In this document: positions 24,379 to 36,180 of the stretch, in pieces
Layout: each line of letters begins with the position of its first letter
Numbering within the stretch: the stretch's first letter is position 1
From: Delphinus delphis
Taxonomy: Eukaryota; Chordata; Mammalia; Artiodactyla; Delphinidae
NCBI RefSeq assembly: GCF_949987515.2
Contig: NC_082694.2
Location: 42,804,451-42,868,450 of the forward strand
Length of the DNA: 64,000 bases
Direction of reading: 5' to 3'
Notes under the pieces: generated by a model
Seen by the model: the letters and a program-made list of their open reading frames with translations, nothing else
Databases searched by the model: none
What the model was told of the DNA's origin: nothing
Position numbers and translations under genes: made by a program

Positions 24379-26159
24379 GCCTGCCTCACAAAACTAAAAA
24401 GTAAGACCCTAAATGATCAAACTATAAGTAACTTAACTGCATCTCTGATAAAAGCATAAGAATATTTATAGAAATACAAAATATCTATCAATAAACATGA
24501 AATCTTTAATATCACCATACAACAAAAAGGTTACCAGTATGAAAAGAAGCAGCAAATATGACCAATAATGAAGAGAAAAATAAACCAATGGAAAACAATC
24601 CTAGACTGACAGGAGACAAGGGCATTAAAACATTTATTATAAATGTGTTTAAAAACTAAAGACATGGAAGATATAAAAAAGACCCAAATCAGACTTCTAG
24701 AGATGAGAAATAGAATGTATAAAATGTATAATACACTAAATTTGATTAATTACAGATTAGACAACTTAGAGAAAAGATTAGTGAACTTAAAGATGTAGCA
24801 ATAGAAACTATCTAAAATGAAACACTAAGGGAAAACAGGATTTTTTTTTTAAAAGAAGCACTAATGACTTGTGGGACATTTTTAAGTGACCTATTGTATG
24901 TGTAATTGGATCCCCTGAAGGAAGTGGGGGAGAGCAATTACAATATTTTAAGAAATTATGACTGATAGTTTTCCAAATTTGATGGCAACTCCAAACCCAG
25001 AGGTTCTAAGAGGCTCAGGAAGTTTCAACAACAACTAGAAACATGAAGAAAACTAAACGAAGGCAAATGCAGTGATAAAGAGAATATCTTAGATGCAGCC
25101 AGAGGAAAAGGACACAGTATATAGAGAGGAAGAAAAAGAAAGATAACTCATCAGGAATAGTGTTAATGAGAATGACCAATATATTGAAATTACTGAAAGA
25201 AAAATCTATCAACCTAGAATTTTATTCAAGTAAAGATATCTTTTATTAAGAAATGACTAATGGCCTGAAGATATGAACACTTTACTGAATGAACTGTATG
25301 GAAGGCAAATAAGCACATGAAATCATTCTCAACATTTTTAGTCATTAAATAAATATAAACTACAATCACAAAGATATATATCTATTAGAATGGCTTTTAA
25401 AAACTGACAATGTAAAGTGTTGAGAATGCAGAGCAATTGGAAATCTCAGACATGGCTGGTGAAAATTAAAATATGGTTTGACTACTTTGAAAATCAGTTT
25501 TCAGTTTCTCTTATAGTTGAACATGCACTTACATTCCAATCCAGCCATCCTACTCCTAGGTATTTGTACAAGTGAATTGAAAACTTATGTTCACACAAGA
25601 ATCATTATATGAATATATGACCTTATTTATAATAACCAAAAACTAGAAACAACACAAATTTCCTTCAACAGGTGAATGGATAAACAAAATGTAACGTATC
25701 CATATGATTGAATAATACTCAACAATTAAAAAGGAATGAACTACCCATATAGATAAGAACATTAATTAATCTAAAATGCATGTTTAGAAACTGAAAAAAA
25801 CCACATCTAAAAGGCTACATGTGTATACTCTATTTTTATGACATTCTGTGAAGGAAAAGGCAAAACTAAAGGGAAGGAAACAAATCAGCAAATTCCAGGG
25901 GTTATGGTGGCGGAAGGTGTTGTCTACAGTGACATGCAAGAGGGTTTTAGGGAGTTGACGATGATATTCATCGTCTGTTTGTTGGTGGTGATGTTGTTAT
26001 ATGATGGTTATGTGATTGCCAAACTCACAGAATTGCATGCCAAAAAAGTGATTTTTACTGTAGCATATAAATTATACTTGAATAAAATTATGATAAAAAG
26101 AATGGGAAAATTTCTGAGGACAACTGGGAAGCTAGAATAGAGAGAATCTCTAAAATGCT

Positions 26160-26480
26160 CATACATTCAGGCAACAGGTTATTTATTAGGTGCCTGTAGT
26201 TTGGAGGGATGGTAAAATGTGGCGAGCCAATATAGAGATAAAAGGAAGGCTATGTGTTAACTATCGGGGATTCTACAATAAATATATTTCCACCCTTCAG
26301 GAGCCCATGGTTTACTGAGGGGAACAATCCTTTTAACTGAAAGCCATGAAATAATGTGGTAAGAGCTATGAAACAGCCAATGTAAGATATTCTTGGATCC
26401 TGCAAGTGGGATAGATGACCAGACATAGGTGATAGGGCAGAAGACTGCCTGGAAGAGAAATCATCAAAGATACGAACAGA
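26160..26480 (-). repeat. L2 fragment, minus strand (split by L1)
   Basis: Reversed L2 words: 'ttatttattaggtgcctgtag', 'ttcaggagcccatggtttactgaggggaacaatc', 'ggtaagagctatgaaacagcc', 'gactgcctggaagaga'. The path continues at 26709-26745 ('agctttccaagaagggaagc') beyond the L1 insertion. Confidence 0.6.
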
Positions 26481-26693
26481 TAGCTAGTGGGAAGCAGCTG
26501 CATAGCACAGGGAGATCAGCTCAGTGCTTTGTGACCACCTAGAGGGGTGGGATAGGGAGGGTGGGAGGGAGACGCAAGAGGGAGGGGATATGGCGACATA
26601 TGTATGCATATAGCTGATTCACTTTGTGATACAGCAGAAACTAACACAACATTGTCAAGCAATTATACTCCAATAAAGATGTTAAAAAGAAAA
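26481..26693 (+). mobile_element. 5'-truncated L1, 3'UTR only
   Basis: Forward L1 3'UTR: 'tagctagtgggaagcagctg' through 'gtgaccacctagaggggtgg' to 'caataaagatgttaaaaag'. Target-site duplication 'aaagatacgaacaga' (26466-26480) versus 'aaagatatgaccaga' (26694-26708), 13 of 15 identical. Only about 210 bp were inserted. Confidence 0.9.
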
Positions 26694-26708
26694 AAAGATA
26701 TGACCAGA

Positions 26709-27284
26709 AATAAGCTTTCCAAGAAGGGAAGCGGCTGTTTTGTAAAACAAAATAGGTTCTCATTTACGTAAAAATTTTTAAAAAGCTAACACATGCATAT
26801 TGGAACACATGCCTATAGTACTAAATTCAAAAGATTTTGAAGATTTTTACCCAGAAGGATCCTCTCTTATCAATACTTGCATGTATTTATAGAAATATCC
26901 TTTGCATCTAATAAGCATGTATATATGGATTTTTTTAAACAGCCGTATAGCATATTATATACACTCTAAATGTTACTGTTTTCAGCTAAAATGCATCTTG
27001 GAGATTATTACCTATCAGTGTAAAACTAACCATAATAAAACCATTACAGTTCCATTTGTATTTGGGGGTTTTCTTACTGATAATTATAAGGTTTGTAGTT
27101 ATTCTGCTTATCTTTATCATGAGTCCTTTGTGAAATATATTCACATTTCTGTTTCTTTTCGTAGCATGAGACTTTGATACGAATGATGATGCATTCATCC
27201 ACTTTTTCTCACCACCATTCCTTCCCTTCCAAATCTAACTTTAATAGCTCGTATTCTTAGATTTTGTTTGCCTTCCCCTCCTCG
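26709..27284. other. Mostly unassigned sequence
   Basis: The first 40 bp probably continue the L2 at 26160. The remainder has no recognised element; the opposed 91- and 70-codon frames have no domain. Confidence 0.45.
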
Positions 27285-27565
27285 CCTAGAATCTCCATGT
27301 TCTAGTTGCTGGAGATACAGCAGTGAACAAAGCAAAGCAAACAACTAAACAAACATGTCATAGAGTTTATAGTCTAGTGGGAGGGTACAGGCAACATAAA
27401 AATGTTATGTACATATAGTGCCGTAAGACCTATGGGGGGAAGCAAAAGTAAGTTCGAGTAATATAGTGTGCCAGAGGGAAGAGGGTAGATTGCAATTTTA
27501 AGTAGATTCACCAGAGAAGGACTCACTAATCATGTACCATTTCATAAAGGCATGAGAATGTAAAG
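27285..27565 (-). repeat. L2 3'-end fragment, minus strand
   Basis: 'ctagttgctggagatacagcagtgaacaaagcaaagc' and 'tagagtttatagtctagtggg', then 'aagtagattcaccagagaaggactcac', are the reversed L2 3' region. Confidence 0.7.
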
Positions 27566-27671
27566 GATTGAGCTGTCTGATGTGCATTTCTCAAGGAGGA
27601 GCACTCCTATTATCTTTCTCTTTGTTGTTTTTTTTTTTTTCATTTACTTACAGGTTAATTTCTCAACTTTT

Positions 27672-27725
27672 AACACCCCATATTTCTTTTTCTTTTCTTT
27701 TTTTTTTAACACCCCATATTTCTTT
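27672..27725. repeat. Short direct duplication in T-rich tract
   Basis: The 18-mer 'aacaccccatatttcttt' occurs at 27672-27689 and 27708-27725 (period 36) separated by a T/C tract. It is a local tandem duplication. Confidence 0.85.
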
Positions 27726-28726
27726 GGACTTCTTCTTTCTGTCATAATGTTCTATTGTTTCTAAGAACTCTTTCAAGAAATGTTCCGTTTACCTAACACT
27801 CTATTCTTATTTCATGTGTACAATATCTTCTCCTCTCTGAGAATATTACTTATATCTTTTAAAGATTTCTTATCTTTCTTGCATTGCATATATTTTAATC
27901 TCACTTCCTTTTGTCTTTCATTTTGCAGTGTCTTCTTGAACACTATCTGTTTCTGTTTCAGACCAAGGTATTAAAAGCTAAATGGCAATTATGTCAGCTG
28001 ATAAAATTATTTGTGTAGACTGATCACATTAGGATCAGGGCTTTTGACTGGGACAGTCCCCAATATTAGAATTTACAAGTATTTTTTTCTGTGACTTCTT
28101 TATTTGTTCAGAGAGGAACCTTCTGCTCTCCTGCTTAGGGGGATATATGCCTGAATGACAACCCTCTTGGGTCAGAGTTACATAAAGGGGCAAGAAGCCT
28201 ACATATTCAGTACACAGACTTCCACTTATTCCCACTGTTTTTAATAGAGCATATCTCCCTCACTCTTCCCTTTCCTCTTCCTGAGTCTGGAACCTGTAGA
28301 TTAATTTCTCCAAAGAATACATTTACAGTCTCTTAAGGATGGTCACCTGGCCAACAGATGTAGAGGAGAAGGTCTGACTGGTTTAACTTCTTGCATGCAC
28401 TTTGTTCACCAGCATCTTTTAAGCTCAGAAGTTCATCCTCAAGAGATTCTGCAGTGAGGTGCAGCTTGCTCCTGGCTGGATTCCTTCTCAGCAAGCATTT
28501 TTAAATTTTCTCAGCTCTGCTAAAGATTCCATCCACCTTTTCCCCTTCTTTTACTTCTATTTCTTCATCTGCAATACACGAAGAATAACACCCAACTGGA
28601 ATTCTTCCCAGGAGGGTTATGGACATGAAATAACATAATGAACTTGAAAGCATCTTCTAACCTCTTCAGCCCATTCTGGTCCCTCCTCTCTCTGCTCCTG
28701 GCTGTCCAGTTGCCTTCTTCTAATTC
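27726..28726. other. Unassigned sequence
   Basis: Pyrimidine-rich to about 27960, then mixed composition. No element or exon recognised. Confidence 0.5.
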
Positions 28727-28941
28727 TTTTTTTTTTTTTTTTTTTTTTTGCGGTACACGGGCCTCTCACTGTTGTGGCCTCTCCCGTTGCGGAGCACAGG
28801 CTCCGGACGCGCAGGCTCAGCAGCCATGGCTCACGGGCCCAGCCGCTCCGCGGCATGTGGGATCCTCCTGGACCGGGGCATGAGCCCGCGTCCCCTGCAT
28901 CGGCAGGTGGACTCTCAACCACTGCGCCACCAGGGAAGCCC
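28727..28941 (-). mobile_element. CHR-type tRNA-Glu SINE (short form), minus strand
   Basis: Reversed short-form CHR SINE: 23-bp T-run, 'gcggtacacgggcctctcac', through to 'ccaccagggaagcccc'. Reversed B-box near 28880-28890. The flanks show only a weak possible duplication ('taattctttt' / 'taattatttt'). Opposed open frames of 66-122 codons are SINE shadows. Confidence 0.93.
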
Positions 28942-28945
28942 CCTT

Positions 28946-29540
28946 TAATTATTTTGAGCTTGTTTTCCATATTTTTATTGACCATTTGTATATATCTTTT
29001 GGCAAGTGTATGTTCAAGTCTTCAGCCCATTTTTATATTGAATTTTCTGTATTTTCCTTTGGATTCGTAAGAGTTTCTCAAAATTATATATTCTGGATAC
29101 AAATTCTTTGTCAGTTGTTTATTGCAAATATCCTCTTCCAATGTGTGGCTTACCTCTTCACTCCTCCAAAGGAATATTTTCATGGACTTTCAATGTAGCC
29201 CTATTTATCTATTTTTGCCATATGGCTAGGGCATTTTTAGTATATCTGAGAGCTCTTTTCCTAATTCAATTTTATGAAGTTATTCTCCTGTGTTATCTTC
29301 TAGAAATTGTTTTGACTCTCACATCACTTGGGATATAATTTTTGGTATGATATGAAGTCATACAACATTTTTTCCCCATATCTAATGTCCAGTTGCCCAG
29401 AAACAGCTTTACCATATGTTTGTTGTACCTTCTTTTTCATAAATTAACCATTTTTGTATATAGGCTTTCTATTCTTTTCCATTTGTCTCTTTATATATCT
29501 TTACATCTTTACACTGCCTTTACTTCTAGATTTTTTTAAA
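28946..29540 (-). pseudogene. Old L1 ORF2 fragment, minus strand
   Basis: Reversed ORF2 landmarks: 'tcttcagcccatttttatattga', 'ttctggatacaaattctttgtcag', 'ttgcaaatatcctcttccaatgtgtggctt', 'tttttgccatatggctagggc', 'ccagttgcccagaaacagctttacc'. Diverged, with many stops. It corresponds to the part of ORF2 just upstream of the C-terminal Cys-rich region. Confidence 0.75.
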
Positions 29541-30264
29541 AGTGCTGATTTCCCTGAAGCAAGGTTGAACAGACCTTAGCCAGTGGATCAAATTCATCTG
29601 ATAGGAAAGTTTTCCTGGAACAATACATGTTTGGTAAGATTGAGAGCCACCAAGAAACCAAAATTATAGTGATGGGACCATGAAATACTGCCCTTAGGGA
29701 GTGAGACATGTAAACCCAGGAGAACTATAGAAATCACATAAAAAGAAGAGACAGATATCAATTGTGCTCGTCTTTCCATGTGAAGTTAATGCTCCCATTT
29801 ATCAAGACACAGACTTCGTGTTGAAATATGGACTTGGGCTAATGTACCCTTGGAACCTTGCTGCTTCCACTTTGCATACCCTTGGAAAGGGGCTGGTTGT
29901 GGTTCCAGTGAACCCTATAGCCATGAAATAGAGACAATCTAATTGCCTCCAGCTGCCATTTGTTCCTCAGTAGCAGAGAGTTCTAACAGTATGAGCTAAC
30001 TGCAAGAGTGAGCCCATCTTGGTTCACTGGACTATGTACTTTACAAAGAACCTCTAGAGCTGATTATTTAAGGTACAGATGACTGTGGATATGTGTATTC
30101 CAATTACAGATGCAGCTTTTTTCCTGAGCATTTTCACTTGGTCTATTAGATGTCTTAGGGGAAATTCCTGGTGCTGAGCTCCTGTGCTGCTGCTAGGTGT
30201 TGAATTTAGAAACAGTAGTGGTGACCTTGACCTTGATTCAACATTGTTGGAAAGTGCCAACATC
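29541..30264. other. Unassigned sequence
   Basis: No element recognised; the opposed 60-70-codon frames lack any signature. Confidence 0.5.
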
Positions 30265-30281
30265 AAAGAGTTCAGTTTCAG

Positions 30282-30596
30282 ACTTCCCTGGTGGCGCAGT
30301 GGTTAAGAATCCACCTGCCAGTGCAGGGGACATGGGTTCAAGCCCTGGTCCGGGAAGATCCCACATGCCGCGGAGCAACTAAGCCCGTGCGCCACAACTA
30401 CTGAGCCCACACACCACAACTACTGAAGCCTGTGCGCCTAGAGCCCGTGCTCCACAACAAGAGAAGCCACCACAATGAGAAGCCCACGCACCACAATGAA
30501 GAGTAGCCCCCGCTTGCCGCAACTAGAGAAAGCCTGCGCGCAGCAACAAAGACCCAACTCAGTCAAAAAATAAATAAATGAATTAAAAAAAAAAAA
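30282..30596 (+). mobile_element. CHR-2-like SINE (long form), plus strand
   Basis: Complete long-form SINE: tRNA head 'acttccctggtggcgcagtgg', B-box 'ggttcaagccctgg', then the tandem 'cgccacaactactgagccc' blocks, 'agagtagcccccgcttgccg', 'caaagacccaactcagtc' and an A-rich tail. A perfect 17-bp target-site duplication, 'aaagagttcagtttcag', lies at 30265-30281 and 30597-30613, the cleanest in the window. Confidence 0.97.
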
Positions 30597-30613
30597 AAAG
30601 AGTTCAGTTTCAG

Positions 30614-31485
30614 GTGACTTTTTCCAACCATCCTTTACCCTGGTAGGCAGGACCAAGGGTAGGCTCTGTATATGAGACGGCAGTGCCCCAGCAATCCTTT
30701 GAAGTCTTTTGGCAGCTGAAAACTAGATCTAGAATTAAGAATTCTCATTAGTCAAACAGGGAGCTTTCAAAGTTAAAATTTGCAATGTAATTTAAGGAAA
30801 AAATCACCTTAAATCTGGTTCACAGGATATAATCTCTCCCATGCTTTTGAATTTATTTGTTAATGATATGGCATATCAAGACTAATAACATCAATAAAAA
30901 TAGAGTATACTTAATATCAATTTGAATCATAAAATTAAAATACAATTTCAGGTCCAATGTTCAAAAGTCATTTTATTTTTAAACAGTTAAGGAGAATGTG
31001 GACATCAGAGTGAGAAAACAGGGATACCTCTTGGGAATAGTCACTCTGCAATACTTTTTCTGGAGAATCATTGCTGAAAATTCTATTTTTATAGTGTGAT
31101 TAAATGCATGTTCGTGAATGTGGCTCAGAATTAAGACTGCTTGACTTTTTCATTTTTCTTGTTGACTACCTTTTGGGTAGTGGTTTCCTCTTCTCGTCCA
31201 CTGGGGGGTCATTTTACAGTAACCATATATAGAAGTGAAAATATTATAACCAAATAGTATATAGTAATGGCCTCATTATATTGATATAAGTTTGGCAATG
31301 GCAAAGTGTAATTGGTTTCTCAAATTGCTTGACCATAGATCAGCCATGTGTCTTTATTCTCTAGTTCTACCTGTAGAGTACTGTTAAGTCTATATTGGTT
31401 CCCTCACCACCCCAACTCAAAGCCTTCTATATTAAACCTGGAGAGAAGGTGTAGTGGTGTTTGTCATGCTCTTTGACCACCCAAA
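30614..31485. other. Unassigned sequence
   Basis: No element or exon recognised. Confidence 0.5.
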
Positions 31486-31785
31486 ATCTTTTTCTTTTAT
31501 TGGATATGATACATAAAGAAAAACAACACAGTAAGTATACAGCTCAATAAATTATCACGTGAAAATGCCTGTGTGATCACCACTGTTGGCAGTAAAGTGA
31601 ACATTGTAAATAGTCAAAGAGCCCCTAACATACTTCCTCCCAGTTATTAAACTCACTGTTCCACCAGCAATGTATGAAATTTCTGATTGCTCTACATCTT
31701 CAGCAGTATTGTTGTCAATCTTTTTTATGTTAGCCATTCCAGTGGGTATGTGGTGGCATGATATTGTGATATTAATTTAGAGAAA
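31486..31785 (-). pseudogene. Old L1 3' end, minus strand
   Basis: The reversed 3'UTR ('agtatacagctcaataaattatcac ... gtgatcacc') is followed by an ORF2-end block ('ttccaccagcaatgtatgaaatttctgattgctctac', 'gccattccagtgggtatgtgg'). Intervening ORF2 sequence is missing, so the relic is internally deleted. Confidence 0.7.
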
Positions 31786-33305
31786 TACCATAGTGAAATT
31801 AAACTTCACAACTGCCTAGGTACTTCAAGCCTAATTCTTGGATATCCCAGAGGTTTTGAGAATGAGCAAATATCATGAATATATTTAATTTATACTTAAA
31901 CTATCTAAAGTGTATTCTTTTGTTTGCAGCTAAGAATCCTGCTGATATTGAGGAGAAATATAACATATGATGCTGGGAGTTAATTGATTAATAAAGAAAG
32001 ATATTTACAGAGAAAAGATGGCAGAGCAAGAGGAGATATACAAGGAGAAATAAACAGTTGTGTGATGGGTTATTGAAAGTAGATAAGTCTAGGCAGGTCT
32101 ATTTTCTATGCCACACTGCCCTTTTACAGTGATTAAAATAGAACTATTAAATACCATTCTATTTGCTGGGATTTTGAGAAATACATAGAGACAATTTTGG
32201 AAAAGTGAGTAATGGATGCAACAGTTGGAAAATGGACAGAGTTTGCTCAAAATATAGTATTAAGGAGATATATCACAGACCAACTGAAAGCAGAAAGAAA
32301 TTGTAAGGATAATTTTTAAAACTCAGCTTCGCCTAACGAAATACAGGTGCTTCTTGGTACCTTACATAATCTTTTGCATTTTCGTAAGTAGTGCTCATAT
32401 CATCAGCATGCTTCCCGTTTAATTTTGTCAACCAAACCTAGCTTATCATCAAAATCACCGATTCTGACCCCAAAGCCAGGTATAGTAAATCAGAATTTCT
32501 ATAGATGGCATCTGGAGAAGATGTTTTTTGAATGCTTAGGTGGTTTATTTTGGTGATCATAAAGCTTTGAAAGTTATTGGTATAAACTTTAGTTCACAGA
32601 AATTAGGTATTTTATTTCCTAACGAAGTTTGGGGAATTTAATATACTTACCTTATCTAAAGCCTTAAGGCAAATCCCATTTATGTATAAAGAGTGTTTAA
32701 CAAACTAGCTTGATTCAAATGATTATCGAGTATTAGTATTAACCTGCCCTTCTTCATTTCTCTCAGAATTTTTATCATATATGACTTTTCCAAGTTCAAC
32801 TTTAAAGTCAAAATTAAAAACTGCAAATGAAGCAAGAGGCATTGGACCTTGGGTATTATCTCATCTAGTTTTTAGCTTTGGGAAATTATTTAATATCTTA
32901 AGCATCGTTTTTACTTAATGTATTAAACAAAAATATTGCCAGACTTTGTGTGAACTTTATTTGAGGGGTGTGGTGTGTGTGTGTGTGTCTGTGTGTGTAT
33001 GTATGTATGTGCCTACTCAGTTTTAGCTGCACAGAAGTCATACACTAAGTGTTTTACTTTCTTAGTTGACATTTTATTAAAAGAATGATTAGCATCACAC
33101 TTCTTTTACTTCTCAGTACCCTCTTTGCATGACAGGTTGCCTGGTGGCACTGTGTTTAGTATTTAATTAGTGGTGCATAACTGTTTACAATTTCTTTCTA
33201 TAAACTAATAAAATACTTGTGTTAATGTATCTTGAGTTTCTATCAGATTATCCATACAATGGTAGCACTTTCTTGAATTCTTCTAAAAAACATACCTAGA
33301 TGTGT
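31786..33305. other. Mostly unassigned; one (TG)n tract
   Basis: A TG-rich microsatellite with 'tgtgtctgtgtgtgtatgta' texture lies at about 32966-33011. A faint MER5/MER20-like hAT trace ('gattctgacccc ... aaatcagaatttct') lies near 32420-32570, not firm enough to call. The rest is unrecognised. Confidence 0.45.
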
Positions 33306-33465
33306 AATGGTGTTCGTTCATTTGACAAATACTCATTAAATGCGTACTATGTCTCAGGCACCGTTCTTGTTTCTGGAGAGTATAGTAGTAAATAAAAGAG
33401 CCAAGTCCCTGATTTTTGAGAGATTAAATTCCAGTAGTTGGAGATAGTGTGAATAGAAAACTTAT
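33306..33465 (-). repeat. L2 3'-end fragment, minus strand
   Basis: 'ttcatttgacaaatactcattaaatgcgtactatgtctcaggcaccgttcttg' followed by 'agtatagtagtaaataaaagagccaagtccctg' is the reversed 3' end of L2. Confidence 0.75.
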
Positions 33466-34440
33466 TCACATAAGACTCATGGAATCTAAGCTCAAACCTA
33501 CTACAAGTATCTTAAATTTGGCCATTGACTTGCCTTTTTATTAAACTAATATTTCTAGCATCAGAAAAGAATTATGTAAATGTATTCACTTTGGTTCTGT
33601 TCAGCACAGCACTGGATAAACAAATAGAAAATAAATCTGTCCAATCAGGCTACATTGACATTGAAGGTGTATTGTTTACAAAATAGTAGGTGGGAGAAAG
33701 AGCAAAGCTTTTTAGGGGGCACTGCTTGAAATAATGGGAAGAGGTAGAAAGATTTTCCAGTCTCCAGCCCTGAAACCCTAGAGCCAAAGGTGAGGAGGGG
33801 GGGTTAGATTCTGTGAAGGTCCAGCATTACTATGAAGGATCCTATGGAGACAAGACCATTATAACATGGGAATAATATCTAAGTTGTCACCAAAGGAGAC
33901 CCACTACAGCAAGTCAGAAAAACAGTCATGAAATGAGAAATAAATTGCCAAGCTTTTTAGCTGAAAATACAAATAAACCAAAATTTAACAAATGAAGAAG
34001 TGAGGCCTAGAAGAAAAGCAGAGAATTAGATTTAGGCATGAAATGTGGTGGCTAGGAATAACTCTGGCAAATATTGCTTCAGATTGCTGTGTCCTTTTGA
34101 GCCACTCATGCCTGACTGGGGCAAGGCTTTAAGAAGAATTTCTAGCTGGGTAAGGAAGGGGAAGGGAATTGCTATTCAAGGCTGTTCAGTAATATGTTTT
34201 TTTATACATGTCATTTTAGTCAATCTGTATCCCTTATTTTAAGTGGAAAACCAAGTTTATAAAGACTGTGACTTAGCCAAAGTCCTACCAAGTTAGTAGT
34301 AGAAACTATTAACAAAATGATCTTCTGACTTGCAGCCAAGTATTATTTTACAGCCTCCTCTATAAGTCACCTAGCTCCCTTTCAGAAGGATTCCACCATC
34401 CACTGTATTCTTCTTCCAAGTGAGGCCATGAATCATTTCA
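33466..34440. other. Unassigned, possible MIR trace
   Basis: 'gactgtgacttagccaaagtcc' near 34265 resembles a reversed MIR core, weakly. No other feature. Confidence 0.4.
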
Positions 34441-34482
34441 ATTCCATTTTATTTTATTTTTATTTTATTTTATTTTTCTTTT
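34441..34482. repeat. (TTTTA)n low-complexity tract
   Basis: About eight degenerate TTTTA units. Confidence 0.85.
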
Positions 34483-34779
34483 CTATGCTAACACCAAGTC
34501 CTGCTTAGAAAAAAAATGCAAAAAATACATGACTCATCTATACCCAGTGTGTAACTGTATTATTACAAATGTAAGCTTTTCATCTGTATTAAAATACTTA
34601 TTAACAAACCGCTAGAGTCAAAGCAAAATAATTGTATCTAATAAGATGTGCAGTTATGCGCAAGAACAGACACATTTCCTAAGCTTAATTTTCGGAACTG
34701 GAAAAACTAAACTCATAATGGCAATGTGTTGAATATAAGTATTGCAATCTTTATTTCTCACCCTTGTTTCAGCAAAGAA

Positions 34780-36180
34780 TTTGATGGTGTTTCTGCCTTA
34801 TGAAAAGAAAGACTTCTCTGATAGGATTATTAATGAGTTGATATATGAGGGAAGAACATGGTAGGGGCGGGTGGGAGGAGAATTCTAGGAAAAGTGAACA
34901 AAGGTCAGTGCGTGTGCAAAGATTCTGTGGTGTAAGGCAGCGGTCCCCAACCGTTTTGGCATCAGGGACCGGTTTTGTGGAAGATAGTTTTTCCACGGCC
35001 GGGGAGGGGGAAGGGTGGGTGATGATTCAAGCAGTAATGCGGGTGATGGGGGGGGATGGATCAGGCGGCAATGCGAGCGATGGGGAGTGATGGGAGTGGC
35101 AGATGAAGCTTCGCTTGCTCGCCTCCTGCTGTGCGGCCCGGTTCCTAACAGTCTGCGGACCGCTACCGGTCCGCGGCCTGGGGGTTGGGGACCCCTGGTG
35201 TAAGGGATATCAATTATTTAAGAACTTAAAATAGCCAGAGTGACTAGAACGCAGAGAATTGAGAGGACCATGATGTTAAGATGAGGAATGGTAGCATGAC
35301 CTTATAGGACCTGGAAGACCATGGAAAGACTTGTGGTCTTCCTTGGAAACTCAGTAGGAAGCCAGTGGATTATTTTAATAAAGAGGTGATTGTAAGATCC
35401 CATAAAGTTAGGTTCATAATTTTTAAATAACTGTCTATAGGTGGAACTGTCTATTGTTCCTGGAAGGGGATAAGAGTAGACATAGGAAGGCCAGTTAAAC
35501 GTAAATTGGTCCAAAAAAATGTTTAACTTAAAAAAAATAAAAGGCTGTGCAGTAGGGTAGGTGAGGGATTGTGGTGGCTTTCAATAGGGTGGTAGAAGTG
35601 GAAGAAGAAAGGAACAGAGGTGGCATAAATTCTGGAGCAAGAGCCATCAGGATGGGCTACTGGATTGGACTTGAAGGGGAAAAAGAACTCCAAAATACCT
35701 CGTGGGTTTCTGACTTGTATAATTGCTAGTTGTTGATTGAAGTTGATAGTATTCACTGATGTAGAGAACACTAAGAAAGAGAAGAGCAGTTTTGGATATG
35801 GGTCATTAACTTATCCCAGAGATTGGAATGTATAGTCCTAGAGTTCTGAAGAATGGTCTAGCATGGAGATAAAATTTTGAGACTCATCAGTGCATGAGTG
35901 GTAATCAGAGCCTTCAGTGAGGATGAGATTCCGTGGAGAGAAAAGTTTTGAATGGTAAAAGAGGAGGGCTAAGTCTGAGTTTTTAATTACCCAGAGAGTA
36001 CAAGGGGACGAGTCTGTAAAACTGATAAAGGAGAGCATAACATCATCTATATCAATGAAAGAGAATCTTACAAGTGACAAAGGTTAGCAGTATGGAATCC
36101 TACCGAGAAGTCAAGAAAAATAAAGACTGTAAAATGGCAACTTCCTACAAATAGTGTATGTAATTAAGCAGGCAGCCAAA
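34780..36180 (-). repeat. Long L2 LINE fragment split by hAT element
   Basis: Reversed L2 words appear in order on both sides of the hAT insertion: 'ggagaattctaggaaaagtgaac', 'gtgtgcaaagattctg', then 'agccagagtgactagaacg', 'acctggaagaccatggaaag', 'ggaagccagtggattatttt', 'ctactggattggacttg' and 'aatcctaccgagaagtcaag'. More than 1 kb of L2 is present. Opposed frames of 70-82 codons on the minus strand carry no intact domain. Confidence 0.65.
34938..35197. mobile_element. 260-bp non-autonomous hAT element
   Basis: Terminal inverted repeats 'cagcggtccccaacc' (34938-34952) and '...ggttggggacccctg' (to 35197) bound a GC-rich body with subterminal palindromic 'gcggaccgctaccggtccgc'. Both flanks carry the same 8 bp, 'gtgtaagg' (34930-34937, 35198-35205), the target-site signature of hAT transposases. 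It is too short to encode a transposase, so it was moved in trans. It resembles Charlie-type elements in its TIR; exact family not assigned. Frames across it are spurious. Confidence 0.93.

Larger units (their letters stand above)
23259..26095 (+). mobile_element. Second HAL1-type half-LINE (interrupted by LTR)
   Basis: Starts with an L1M-type 5' end ('ccaagatggagtaacaggg ... caactgaaaaaatatggac'). It passes through an ORF1-like region at 24640-25240 ('ttttccaaatttgatggc ... agatgcagccagaggaaaagg'), then jumps to an ORF2 C-terminal segment ('tccaatccagccatcctactcctagg') and a 3'UTR. Like its neighbour at 19316-23003 it lacks the endonuclease and RT core. The frames are broken; the 100-codon frame at 25838-26140 lies in the 3'UTR-like part and is chance. 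Confidence 0.65.

Noticed and set aside
25838..26140. A 100-codon membrane-like protein (frame with a hydrophobic stretch)
   Set aside because: It lies within the ORF2-tail and 3'UTR-like part of a HAL1-type element and shows no conserved motif.
35004..35120. CpG-island promoter
   Set aside because: The local GC and CpG enrichment is confined to the 260-bp hAT element and does not extend into its flanks.
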